From contig NZ_JARDJI010000001.1 in the NCBI RefSeq assembly GCF_039907765.1, positions 1-64,000 on the forward strand: a stretch of DNA of 64,000 nucleotides. The letters are read 5' to 3'. A model generated the notes under the pieces. The model was not told the origin of the DNA and did no database searches. It saw only the letters and a program-made list of their open reading frames with translations. The DNA comes from Aminobacter sp039907765 (GTDB lineage Bacteria > Pseudomonadota > Alphaproteobacteria > Rhizobiales > Rhizobiaceae). The translations under genes were made by a program, and so were the position numbers. Shown piece after piece: positions 17,107 through 25,108 of this stretch (its first letter is position 1; each line of letters starts with the position of its first letter).

Positions 17107-18831
17107 CTAGTCGAGCAGCGCCTGCAGCGTCTCGATGCGGTCGGCTTCGGCCGGCGGCTTGTCCCAGCGCAGGCGCGAGATCCTGGGGAAGCGCATGGCG
17201 ACGCCCGACTTGTGGCGGGTCGAGCGGTTCAGCCCCTCGAAGGCGACCTCCAGCACCAGCCCGTTCGACCTGTCGGCGCGCACCGAACGCACCGGGCCGA
17301 AGCGCTCGATGGTGTTGTCGCGCACGAACTTGTCGATCTGTTTGAGTTCCTCGTCGGTGAAGCCGAAATAGGCTTTTCCGACCGGCACCAGTTCTTCCTC
17401 GCCCTCGAGGCCCGACCAGACGCCGAAGGTGTAGTCGGAGTAGAAGCTCGAGCGCTTGCCGTGGCCGCGCTGGGCGTACATCAGGACGGCATCGACTGTG
17501 TGCGGATCGCGCTTCCACTTGAACCACGGACCCTTCGGCCGGCCGGCGAGATAGGATGAGTCCAGCCGCTTCAGCATGACGCCTTCGATGATCGGGTGCG
17601 GTGGGCTGCGGCGCATCTCCTCGAGCTGTGCCCAGCCGTCGAAGGCGACCAACGGCGACAGGTCGAAGCGGTTGGGGTCGAGCGTGGCGACGAAGGCTTC
17701 GAGGCGGGCGCGGCGCCTCGTGAAGGGCGATTCACGCAGGTCTTCGCTATCGAGTTGCAGCAGGTCGTAGCAGCGCACGAAGGCGGGGTAGCGGTCCTGC
17801 ATCCTGGCCGAGACGGTCTTGCGGTTGAGCCGCTGCTGCAGGTCGGAGAACGTGCCGGTCGCCTCGCGGGGCACGCCGACGAGCAGCTCGCCGTCGAGGG
17901 CCGCGTCGAAATCCATCGCCGCTACCACGTCGGGGAAAGCGCCGGAGACGTCGTCGCCGGTGCGCGAATAGAGCCGGCGGATGCCGCCTTCGGAAACGGC
18001 CTGGACGCGGATGCCGTCCCATTTCCATTCGGCGGCGTAGTCTGTGGGATCGAGCTTTTCGAGGTCGCCGGCGCCGACCGGGTTGGACAGCATGACCGGC
18101 CGGAACAGGGCGCGGGCTGCCTTTTCGGGCTTCGGCGCCTTGCCTTCCAGCCAGGCGAACAGGTTGGCATAGGGCGGGGCAAGCCCGTGCCACAGCTCCT
18201 CGATCTCGGCGACGTCGACGGACCCGAGATCGGCCAGCGCCTGCTTGGCGAGACGGGCGGAAACGCCGATGCGCAGGCCGCCGGTGACGAGCTTGATGAT
18301 GGCGAAGCGGGCCGAGGTGCCGGCCTGGTCGAGCAGGCGGGCGAGCACGGCCGGGCCGTCGGAGCGGCTGGCCGATTGCAGCCTCTCGACCACTTCGGCC
18401 AGTGTGATGTCGTGGTTGGGCTTGTGTTCTGGAAGACTCCCACCCCTTACCCCTTCCCACAAGGGGGAGGGGGATTCTGAGACGCTGACGTCCTCCTCCC
18501 CCTCGTGGGGAGGGGTAAGGGGTGGGGGTGTCACAGGCGATGCGTCAGCCGCAGACCGTGCCTCCGGCCAGACCAGCGACACAGTCTCGGCGAGGTCGCC
18601 GACATAGTCGTAGGAATAGCCGAACAGGATGGGGTCCATGCGCTCGGAAACGAGCTGGCGCAGCATTGCCGGCTTGACCGAGGCGATGTCCAGTTCGCCG
18701 GTGAGCGCGGCAAGCGCCAGCCCGCGGTCGGGGTCTTCGACCGCGCGGAAGTGGTCGGTGATGAGCTTCAGCTTGCCGTTTCGGGACGGCGTCAGCACCA
18801 GGCGGTCGAGGAGTTCGGCGAAGCGGTTCAT
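17107..18831 (-). CDS. ATP-dependent DNA ligase of the ligase-exonuclease-helicase cluster
   Basis: A 574-residue ATP-dependent DNA ligase that seals nicks through a lysyl-AMP intermediate. The N-terminal ligase domain (residues 1-240) is followed by the adenylation motif EWKWDGIR with nucleophile Lys270, motif III DGELL, motif IV-like EGVMLKR, motif V WFKWKR and an OB domain to the end. It belongs to the group that travels with an exonuclease, an Lhr-like helicase and a phosphoesterase, all present downstream of it here. Residues about 98-138 are not ligase sequence: they are encoded by an inverted repeat at 18438-18530 inserted in frame in the N-terminal domain (peptide PPPLTPPHEGE and SPSPLWEGVRGG). 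The insert lies in a poorly conserved linker, so the enzyme may still work. Confidence 0.92.
   Translation of the reverse strand: MNRFAELLDRLVLTPSRNGKLKLITDHFRAVEDPDRGLALAALTGELDIASVKPAMLRQLVSERMDPILFGYSYDYVGDLAETVSLVWPEARSAADASPVTPPPLTPPHEGEEDVSVSESPSPLWEGVRGGSLPEHKPNHDITLAEVVERLQSASRSDGPAVLARLLDQAGTSARFAIIKLVTGGLRIGVSARLAKQALADLGSVDVAEIEELWHGLAPPYANLFAWLEGKAPKPEKAARALFRPVMLSNPVGAGDLEKLDPTDYAAEWKWDGIRVQAVSEGGIRRLYSRTGDDVSGAFPDVVAAMDFDAALDGELLVGVPREATGTFSDLQQRLNRKTVSARMQDRYPAFVRCYDLLQLDSEDLRESPFTRRRARLEAFVATLDPNRFDLSPLVAFDGWAQLEEMRRSPPHPIIEGVMLKRLDSSYLAGRPKGPWFKWKRDPHTVDAVLMYAQRGHGKRSSFYSDYTFGVWSGLEGEEELVPVGKAYFGFTDEELKQIDKFVRDNTIERFGPVRSVRADRSNGLVLEVAFEGLNRSTRHKSGVAMRFPRISRLRWDKPPAEADRIETLQALLD
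18438..18530. repeat. Family B inverted repeat inserted in frame in the ligase gene
   Basis: The left arm CCCACCCCTTACCCC-TTCCCACAAGGGGGAGG (from 18440) and right arm (to 18527) are near-perfect reverse complements, and both match the 40-bp arms at 126-265. The insert keeps the ligase frame open and codes for about 40 extra residues. Confidence 0.9.
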
Positions 18832-18858
18832 GGGAGGGGCGCTCCCGGTGCACGTCGT

Positions 18859-19083
18859 GTTCCTTCGCACCCCCCTCTGGCCTGCCGGCCATCTCCCCCG
18901 CAAGGGGGGAGATCAGCCGCGGCGACGGCGGCCCGCGTCCTGAGGCGTTCCAGTGTGGGCACAGTCAGAATCGAAGACTTGCGGGAGTAGCGACCTTCCA
19001 GATTGGCCGAAGCGATGGCGAAGGCGTGATCTCCCCCCTTGCGGGGGAGATGGCCGGCAGGCCAGAGGGGGGTGGGAAGGAAC
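18859..19083. repeat. Pair of family A repeats in opposite orientation
   Basis: 18859-18915 and 19027-19083 are inverted copies of the CACCCCCCTCTGGCCTGCCGG... element, about 55 bp each, flanking about 110 bp of unique DNA. The pair fills the ligase-exonuclease intergenic region; no gene is seen there. The fold would be a very long hairpin in RNA. Confidence 0.85.
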
Positions 19084-19096
19084 GCGACGAACATCC

Positions 19097-20107
19097 TCAA
19101 TCCCCCTCGTCCTCGTACCCCACCAGGTGCAGCGGGCGGGCGGCGATGCCGTTGAGCTCGCACCAGCGCACCAGTGCCTCCTCGCGGCCGTGGGTGACCC
19201 AGACCTCGCCGGCGCCGGTTTCGGTGATGGTGGCGGTCAGCTCGTCCCAGTCGGCATGGTCGGAGATGATCAGCGGCAGCTCGACCCCGCCCTGCTTGGC
19301 GCGCTGGCGGATGCGCATCCAGCCCGACGCGAAGGCGGCGAGCGGATCGGGGAAGCGGCGGGCCCAGCGGTCGGCGAAGGTGGAGGAGGGCGCGACGATG
19401 ATGGCGCCGGCGAAATCGGCCTTGTCGCCGTCCTCGACGGTCGCCGGCTGGAGGTCGCCCAAGTCGACGCCCTGGCCCTGGTAATATTCGCTGAGCCGCG
19501 TCAGCGCGCCGTGGATATAGATCGGCCTGTCGTAGCCCTGGTCGCGCAACAGCCGCATCACGCGCTGCGCCTTGCCGAGCGCATAGGCGCCGACGAGGTG
19601 GGCACGCTCGGGGAACTGCCGGATCGATTTCAACAGCTTGCCGATCTCGCCGGATGCGTCTGGATGGCGGAAGACCGGCAGCGCGAAGGTGGCCTCGGTG
19701 ATGAAGACGTCGCAGGGCACCGCCTCGAAGGCGGCGCAGGTCGGGTCCCTGGCGCGCTTGTAGTCGCCCGAGGCGACGATGCGCATGCCGTTGCGCTCGA
19801 CCGATATCTGCGCCGAGCCGAGAACGTGGCCGGCCGGGTGGAACGACACCGTGACGTCGCCGAGCCGAATCCTCTCGCCCAGCGCCATCGCCTGGGTGGT
19901 CCCGGCGAAATCCGGCCCGCAGCGGATCGCCATGATGTCGAGCGTCTCGCGCGTCGCCAGCACCTTGGCGTGGCCGGGGCGGGCGTGGTCGGAATGACCG
20001 TGGGTGATGAGTGCGCGTTCCACGGCACGCACCGGGTCGATGTAGAAATCGCCTGGCGGGCAGTAGAGCCCTTCGGGGCGGGAGTGGAGCAGGTCGCTGG
20101 GCCGCAT
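19097..20107 (-). CDS. Ligase-associated DNA exonuclease (metallo-beta-lactamase fold)
   Basis: A 336-residue nuclease of the beta-lactamase/beta-CASP group, the DNA-specific class near SNM1/Artemis and archaeal relatives. Metal-binding motifs: THGHSDHARPGH, the downstream HPAGHVLGSAQ, SGDYKRARDPTC, and late HADWDEL and THGREEAL. The ATG at 20107 gives the normal start MRPSDLLHSRPEGLYCPPGDFYIDP; a longer frame to 20218 lacks homology-like sequence. The gene points the same way as the ligase and probably shares its transcript. The role in repair is inferred from cluster association rather than from any tested activity of this protein. Confidence 0.9.
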   Translation of the reverse strand: MRPSDLLHSRPEGLYCPPGDFYIDPVRAVERALITHGHSDHARPGHAKVLATRETLDIMAIRCGPDFAGTTQAMALGERIRLGDVTVSFHPAGHVLGSAQISVERNGMRIVASGDYKRARDPTCAAFEAVPCDVFITEATFALPVFRHPDASGEIGKLLKSIRQFPERAHLVGAYALGKAQRVMRLLRDQGYDRPIYIHGALTRLSEYYQGQGVDLGDLQPATVEDGDKADFAGAIIVAPSSTFADRWARRFPDPLAAFASGWMRIRQRAKQGGVELPLIISDHADWDELTATITETGAGEVWVTHGREEALVRWCELNGIAARPLHLVGYEDEGD

Positions 20108-20192
20108 CACACCAAGATAGGCATTTGCCGCTTGCGTGGAAGGCCGGTTTGGCAGTAATGCGCGCCACCCTCCTTCACATGGATTGCCGCGC

Positions 20193-21104
20193 TTGACGCC
20201 GTTGCAGCTCTCTTCCAACGACCTGCTTGCCGACCGGCGGGCGGACTATGCCGAAATGCTGTTCGCCTCGGGCGACCATGCCGCCGCGGCCGAACTGATG
20301 CTCGGCGCGCTGGAACTGGCGCCTGGCTGGGCGATGGGCTGGTTCCGGCTGGGCGAGATGCAGGAAGCGGCAGGGCAGGCCGAGGCGGCTGCCGAGGCCT
20401 GGCGCATGTCGCTGAAGCTCGAGCCGGCAGACCGGCCGGGGGCTGCGCTCAAGCTGCAGCTGATAGGTGCCGCACCTGCAGCCGACAGTCCGCCCAGCGC
20501 CTTCGTCGAGATGCTGTTCGACCAGTATGCGGAGAAGTTCGACCACGCGCTGGTGGAGACGCTGCACTACCGCGTGCCGGAGCTTCTGGCGGCGGCGATC
20601 GGGGCAACGGGGCGCAACGCGTTCGGACATGCCGTCGACCTCGGCTGCGGCACCGGGCTGATGGGCGTGAAGCTGAGGCCCGTGGCGAAGCGGCTCGACG
20701 GCTACGACATCTCGGCCGAGATGCTGCGCAAGGCGCGCGACAAGGGCGTGTATGACAATCTGGTCAAGGCCGACCTGCAGGAGCTGCAGCCGGAAGGCGA
20801 GGCGGCCGACCTCGTCACCGCTGCCGACGTTTTCATGTATCTCGGCGCGCTCGATCCCGTGTTTGCGAGCGTCATGAAGATGCTGGCGCCGGGCGGCGTC
20901 TTTGCGTTCTCGGTCGAGCGCTTTGCCGGGGAGGGAGCCTTCGCGCTCCAGGAGTCGCGCCGCTACGCGCATTCCGAGGCCTATGTGCACGGGCTGATCG
21001 CCGCCGCCGGCCTGAAGCTGGTGTCGCTGGAGCGCGCCGTCATCCGCCAGGACCGCCGCGAGCCGGTCGAGGGGCTGATCGTGGTGACGGAACGGCCAGG
21101 CTAG
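20193..21104 (+). CDS. SAM-dependent methyltransferase with N-terminal TPR
   Basis: A 303-residue protein. The N-terminal 80 residues form TPR-like helices (YAEMLFASGDHAAAAELMLGALELAPGWAMGWFRLGEMQEAAGQ). A class I methyltransferase domain follows, with motif I AVDLGCGTGLMG, then GYDISAEMLRKARDKG and a late ADVFMYLGAL. The substrate is unknown. The start is uncertain: TTG at 20193 gives a sensible N-terminus (LTPLQLSSNDLLADRRADYAEM), and the frame stays open to 20136. It is divergent from the exonuclease and lies inside the repair cluster. The stop codon shares CTAG with the stop of the convergent small gene. Confidence 0.8.
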   Translation: MTPLQLSSNDLLADRRADYAEMLFASGDHAAAAELMLGALELAPGWAMGWFRLGEMQEAAGQAEAAAEAWRMSLKLEPADRPGAALKLQLIGAAPAADSPPSAFVEMLFDQYAEKFDHALVETLHYRVPELLAAAIGATGRNAFGHAVDLGCGTGLMGVKLRPVAKRLDGYDISAEMLRKARDKGVYDNLVKADLQELQPEGEAADLVTAADVFMYLGALDPVFASVMKMLAPGGVFAFSVERFAGEGAFALQESRRYAHSEAYVHGLIAAAGLKLVSLERAVIRQDRREPVEGLIVVTERPG

Positions 21105-21268
21105 CGGCCCTTCGGACTGCCCAGCATGCCGCGCGAGCGCAGCGGCTTTTCAGCCGGCTTGGGCGCGATGCCTGCCTGCTTGTTCAGCGTTTCGATCTGC
21201 GCCTGAAGCTCGCGGACGAGTTTTTCCAGCTCGGTGATGCGGGCTTCGTGGGAGGTTGCGTCGGTCAT
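21101..21268 (-). CDS. Small coiled-coil hypothetical protein
   Basis: A 55-residue protein, MTDATSHEARITELEKLVRE... The middle is a short heptad-type coiled coil (ITELEKLVRELQAQIETLNKQ), followed by a basic tail ending RGMLGSPKGR. It resembles SlyX-like proteins only in size and heptads; I would not name it SlyX. The ribosome site is weak and a 10-residue longer start at 21298 is possible. Its stop overlaps the stop of the methyltransferase gene. Confidence 0.5.
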   Translation of the reverse strand: MTDATSHEARITELEKLVRELQAQIETLNKQAGIAPKPAEKPLRSRGMLGSPKGR

Positions 21269-21336
21269 GATGCGGGCTCGGATTTGTGGGGTCGCCATTT
21301 GATACGGCAGCCCTCGGGATGCAAGTCGGGTAACTC

Positions 21337-21405
21337 GCGCTCCGTCCCACCCCCCTCTGCCCTGCCGGGCACCCGGCAGGGCAGAGGGGGGTGGGACGGA
21401 ACGCG
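21337..21405. repeat. Long palindrome, family A derivative
   Basis: The arms GCGCTCCGTCCCACCCCC-CTCTGCCCTGCCGGG and CCCGGCAGGGCAG-AGGGGGGTGGGACGGAACGC are inverted with only a few loop bases, a stem of about 32 bp. It sits between the coiled-coil gene and the helicase. Confidence 0.85.
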
Positions 21406-21488
21406 GCCTACGAAGGTCTGCATCTCTTGATCCCTTTTTGTTCCAGATTTCACTTGGCGCGGCACGATCGCCGCGCTAGGCATGGGGC

Positions 21489-24176
21489 GTGACGAGCCAA
21501 GCGCGACTGGAGCCGAATTCGAGCCCTGCCATGCTGCCGGAACCATTCGTGCGATGGTTCGCCGAGCGCGGCTGGTCGCCGCGTGCGCACCAGCTCGATC
21601 TGCTCGCCAGCGCCCAGCAGGGCAATTCGGTGCTGCTGATCGCGCCCACCGGGGCGGGCAAGACGCTGGCCGGGTTCCTGCCGGCGCTGACGGACCTGGC
21701 GGTCCGGCCGAAGAAGCGGCCGGGCGAGCCGCAGCGCGGCGTGCACACGCTCTACATATCGCCGCTCAAGGCGCTGGCCGTCGACATCGAGCGCAATCTC
21801 GGCAAGCCGGTCGACGAGATGAACCTGCCGATCACGATGGAGACGCGCACCGGCGACACGCCGCAGCACAAGCGCACCCGCCAGAAGCTGTCGCCGCCCG
21901 ACATCCTGCTGACGACGCCCGAGCAGCTGGCGCTGCTGGTCGCCTCGCCCGACGCCGACCGCTTCTTCAACGGCCTGCGCTACGTCGTGCTGGACGAGTT
22001 GCATTCGCTGGTGACCTCCAAGCGCGGGCATCTCTTGTCGCTCGGGCTGGCGCGGCTCAGGGCCTTCGTGCCGAACCTGCAGGCGATCGGCTTGTCGGCG
22101 ACAGTGGCCGAACCGGACGAACTGAGGCGCTGGCTGGTGAGGCAGGGCAATTCATCCTCCGCCATTTGGGGGTCCGAAGGACGGGTGAGACCCACGGCTC
22201 GCCCCGGTGCATCGACGCGCGGCGTCGGGGTGATATCTGGTGGCGCGGACGGACCCCCACCCCGCCCTTCGGGCGACCCTCCCCGCAAGGGGGAGGGTAA
22301 CGCCATGGCCGATCTCATCACCGTGTCAGGCGGGGCCAAGCCCGAGATCACGATCCTCGATTCAGAGGAGCGCGTGCCGTGGTCGGGCCATTCGGCGCGT
22401 TATGCCATCCCCGAGGTCTATGACGCGATCCGCCGGCACAGGACGACGCTGCTGTTCGTCAACACCCGCAGCCAGGCGGAACTGCTGTTCCAGGAGCTGT
22501 GGCGCGTCAACGACGACAATCTGCCGATAGCACTTCATCATGGCTCGCTCGACGTCGGCCAGCGCCGCAAGGTCGAGAAGGCGATGGCCGACAACAGCTT
22601 GCGCGCCGTCGTCGCCACCTCGACGCTCGACCTCGGCATCGACTGGGGCGACGTCGACCTCGTCGTCCACGTCGGTGCGCCCAAGGGCGCGAGCCGGCTG
22701 GCCCAGCGCATCGGTCGCGCCAACCACAGGATGGACGAGCCGAGCCGGGCGATCCTGGTGCCTGCCAACCGCTTCGAGGTGCTGGAGTGCCGGGCGGCAC
22801 TCGAGGCCAACTATCTCGGCGCGCAGGACACGCCGCCGCTGATCGACGGCGCGCTCGACGTGCTGGCCCAGCACGTGCTGGGCTGTGCCTGCGGCGCGCC
22901 CTTCGATGCCGACGAGCTCTATCGGGAGGTGACGGGCGCGGCGCCCTATGCCGGGCTCGACCGCGACAGCTTCGACCGCGTCGTCGACTTCGTCGCCACC
23001 GGCGGCTACGCGCTGCGCACATATGAGCGCTACGCCCGTATCCGCAAGACCAAGGACGGCAAGTGGCGCGTATCCAATCCGCGCATCGCCCAGCAATACC
23101 GGCTGAATGTCGGCACCATCATCGAGGCGCCGATGCTGAACGTCCGCTACACCCGCGCCAAGGGCAGGGCGGGCGCAGGCAACGCCGCATCGGTGGCACT
23201 TCGCGGCGGGCCGGTGCTCGGCAAGATCGAGGAGTATTTCGTCGAGACACTTTCGGTCGGCGACATGTTCATGTTCGCAGGCAAGGTGCTGCGTTTCGAG
23301 GGCATCCGCGAGAACGAGTGTTACGTCTCGACCGGCGGCGCAGGCAACGTGCTGGTGCCGTCCTATGCCGGCGGCAAGTTTCCGCTGTCGACCTATCTCG
23401 CCGACCAGGTGCGCGGCATGCTGGCCGACCCCGCGCGCTGGAAGGCGCTGCCCGAGCAGGTGGCCGACTGGCTGCGCATCCAGCAGGAGAAGTCCGTGCT
23501 GCCGCGCAAGCAAGACCTGCTGGTCGAGACCTTCCCACGCGGCGAGCGCTTCTACATGGTGGCCTATCCGTTCGAGGGCCGGCTGGCGCACCAGACGCTC
23601 GGCATGCTCCTGACCCGCCGGCTGGAGCGCATGGGCGCGCGTCCCTTGGGCTTCGTCGCCACCGACTATTCGCTTGCCGTCTGGGCGCTGGGCGATCTCG
23701 GCCGCATGTTCAAGGCGAAAAGGCCGTCGCTGGCGGAACTGTTCGACGAGGACATGCTGGGCGACGATCTCGAGGCGTGGCTGGCAGACAGCTGGCTCTT
23801 GAAGCGGACGTTCCGCAACTGCGCCGTCATTTCGGGCCTGATCGAGAAGCGCTTCCCCGGGCAGGAAAAGAGCGGCCGGCAGGTGACGGTTTCGGCCGAC
23901 CTCATTTACGACGTCTTGCGCAGCCACGAGCCCGACCACATCCTGCTCAAGGCGACGCGGGCGGATGCCGCGAGCGGGTTGCTCGATGTCAGGAGGCTGG
24001 CCGAGATGCTCTCGCGCATCCGCGGCCGAATCGTTCATAAGATGCTCGACCAGATTTCGCCGCTGGCGGTGCCCGTGATGCTCGAGATCGGCCGCGAGCC
24101 GGTCAATGGCGAGGCGCACGACTCCCTGCTTCTGGAGGCGGCGGACCTGATCGAAGAGGCGATGGGAAGCGCATGA
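21489..24176 (+). CDS. Lhr-like ligase-associated DEXH-box helicase
   Basis: An 895-residue superfamily 2 helicase of the Lhr group found with ATP-dependent ligases. Motifs: APTGAGKT (Walker A, about residues 52-59), SPLKALAVD, TTPEQL, DELH (169-172), GLSATVAEP, then LFVNTRSQAE, VATSTLDLGIDWGDVD and QRIGRANHR in the second RecA domain, and the Lhr winged-helix and beta-barrel C-terminal part. It starts at GTG 21489 (an internal ATG at 21531 is the alternative). Residues about 219-272, just after the first RecA domain, are a low-complexity insert (SSSAIWGSEGRVRP..., PPPRPSGDPPRKGEG) coded in part by a GC-rich repeat at 22250-22308. The stop overlaps the phosphoesterase start. Confidence 0.92.
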   Translation: MTSQARLEPNSSPAMLPEPFVRWFAERGWSPRAHQLDLLASAQQGNSVLLIAPTGAGKTLAGFLPALTDLAVRPKKRPGEPQRGVHTLYISPLKALAVDIERNLGKPVDEMNLPITMETRTGDTPQHKRTRQKLSPPDILLTTPEQLALLVASPDADRFFNGLRYVVLDELHSLVTSKRGHLLSLGLARLRAFVPNLQAIGLSATVAEPDELRRWLVRQGNSSSAIWGSEGRVRPTARPGASTRGVGVISGGADGPPPRPSGDPPRKGEGNAMADLITVSGGAKPEITILDSEERVPWSGHSARYAIPEVYDAIRRHRTTLLFVNTRSQAELLFQELWRVNDDNLPIALHHGSLDVGQRRKVEKAMADNSLRAVVATSTLDLGIDWGDVDLVVHVGAPKGASRLAQRIGRANHRMDEPSRAILVPANRFEVLECRAALEANYLGAQDTPPLIDGALDVLAQHVLGCACGAPFDADELYREVTGAAPYAGLDRDSFDRVVDFVATGGYALRTYERYARIRKTKDGKWRVSNPRIAQQYRLNVGTIIEAPMLNVRYTRAKGRAGAGNAASVALRGGPVLGKIEEYFVETLSVGDMFMFAGKVLRFEGIRENECYVSTGGAGNVLVPSYAGGKFPLSTYLADQVRGMLADPARWKALPEQVADWLRIQQEKSVLPRKQDLLVETFPRGERFYMVAYPFEGRLAHQTLGMLLTRRLERMGARPLGFVATDYSLAVWALGDLGRMFKAKRPSLAELFDEDMLGDDLEAWLADSWLLKRTFRNCAVISGLIEKRFPGQEKSGRQVTVSADLIYDVLRSHEPDHILLKATRADAASGLLDVRRLAEMLSRIRGRIVHKMLDQISPLAVPVMLEIGREPVNGEAHDSLLLEAADLIEEAMGSA
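22146..22308. repeat. Repeat-derived in-frame insertion in the helicase gene
   Basis: The segment codes for about 53 residues with no helicase character. Its last part, 22250-22308, reads CCCCCACCCCGCCCTTCGGG then CGACCCTCCCCGCAAGGGGG and AGGG, a palindromic GC-rich element related to family B. The remaining part of the insert has no detectable repeat of its own in this window. Confidence 0.75.
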
Positions 24177-24886
24177 ACATAGCCGCGCGCGAGCTGACCA
24201 GGGCAGGCTGCGAGACCATCGCGGTCGCCGGCATGCGTGCCGCCTGCGACTGGCGCGGCGTCGTGCATTTCCCCGAACTCGACCTGCTCGTCGTCTCCGA
24301 CCTGCATCTGGAGAAGGGTTCTTCCCATGCCCGCCGCGGCCGGCTGATCCCGCCGTACGATACCGCTGCCACGCTTACGCGTCTGGCCGAGGTGGTGGAG
24401 GACTACCAGCCGCGCATCGTCGTCAGCCTCGGCGACAGCTTCCATGACGGCGAGGGTGCCGAGCGCCTGCCCGACCCGTTTCGCAACAGCCTGACGGCGA
24501 TGATGGCGGGGCGGAACTGGTTCTGGATCGCCGGCAACCACGATCCCGAGGCTCCGGCCGACCTGCCGGGCGAGACGGTCGTGGAGCTGGCGGTCGCAGG
24601 CCTCGTCTTCCGCCACGAGCCGTCGAAGGGGCACGCCGAGGGCGAGGTCGCCGGCCATTTGCACCCTTGCGCCCGCATCGTCCAGCGCGGCCGCTCGGTC
24701 CGGCGCCGCTGCTTTGCCAGCGACGGCGAGCGGCTGGTGATGCCGGCCTTCGGCGCCTTCACCGGCTCGCTCAACGTGCTCGACCGCGCCTACAAGGGCA
24801 TGTTCCGCGAGGGCGCGCCGACGGCCTACATGATCGGGACGAGCCGCGTCTATCCGATTGCCGGGTCGTTGCTCCGGCCGGGGTAG
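24173..24886 (+). CDS. pdeM: Ligase-associated metallophosphoesterase
   Basis: A 237-residue calcineurin-like phosphoesterase of the Mre11-related group that accompanies these ligases. Metal and active-site motifs: SDLHLEKG, VSLGDSFHD, GNHD, and GHLHP. Length is normal for the family. Its ATG overlaps the helicase TGA by 4 nt, so the two are translationally coupled. It completes the four-gene set ligase, exonuclease, helicase and phosphoesterase. No nuclease assay can be inferred; some relatives are phosphodiesterases. Confidence 0.9.
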   Translation: MNIAARELTRAGCETIAVAGMRAACDWRGVVHFPELDLLVVSDLHLEKGSSHARRGRLIPPYDTAATLTRLAEVVEDYQPRIVVSLGDSFHDGEGAERLPDPFRNSLTAMMAGRNWFWIAGNHDPEAPADLPGETVVELAVAGLVFRHEPSKGHAEGEVAGHLHPCARIVQRGRSVRRRCFASDGERLVMPAFGAFTGSLNVLDRAYKGMFREGAPTAYMIGTSRVYPIAGSLLRPG

Positions 24887-24908
24887 CTCCCGGATGAGGG
24901 CCGCTTGA

Positions 24909-25071
24909 ATGCCCCCCTCTGGCCTGCCGGCCATCTCCCCCTCAAGGGGGGAGATCACGTCTCGATCACCGCATGCGCAAACCTGTGCAATCTCTCAGGA
25001 CGAGCGCCGCCGTGGACGCGGCCAATCTCGCCCTTGAGGGGGATTGCCGGCAGGCCAGAGGGGGGGGCGAT
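24909..25071. repeat. Inverted pair of family A repeats
   Basis: 24909-24957 and 25024-25071 are opposite-facing copies of the family A element, enclosing about 65 bp. They lie between two convergent genes and could end transcription from both sides. Confidence 0.85.
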
Positions 25072-25108
25072 ACGAGGCGCCGCGCTCGCCGCACCCCGCT
25101 GGCGCGCC

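Noticed and set aside
21101..21268. Naming the small coiled-coil protein SlyX.
   Set aside because: Size and heptads fit loosely, but the basic C-terminal tail and missing conserved SlyX positions do not support the name.
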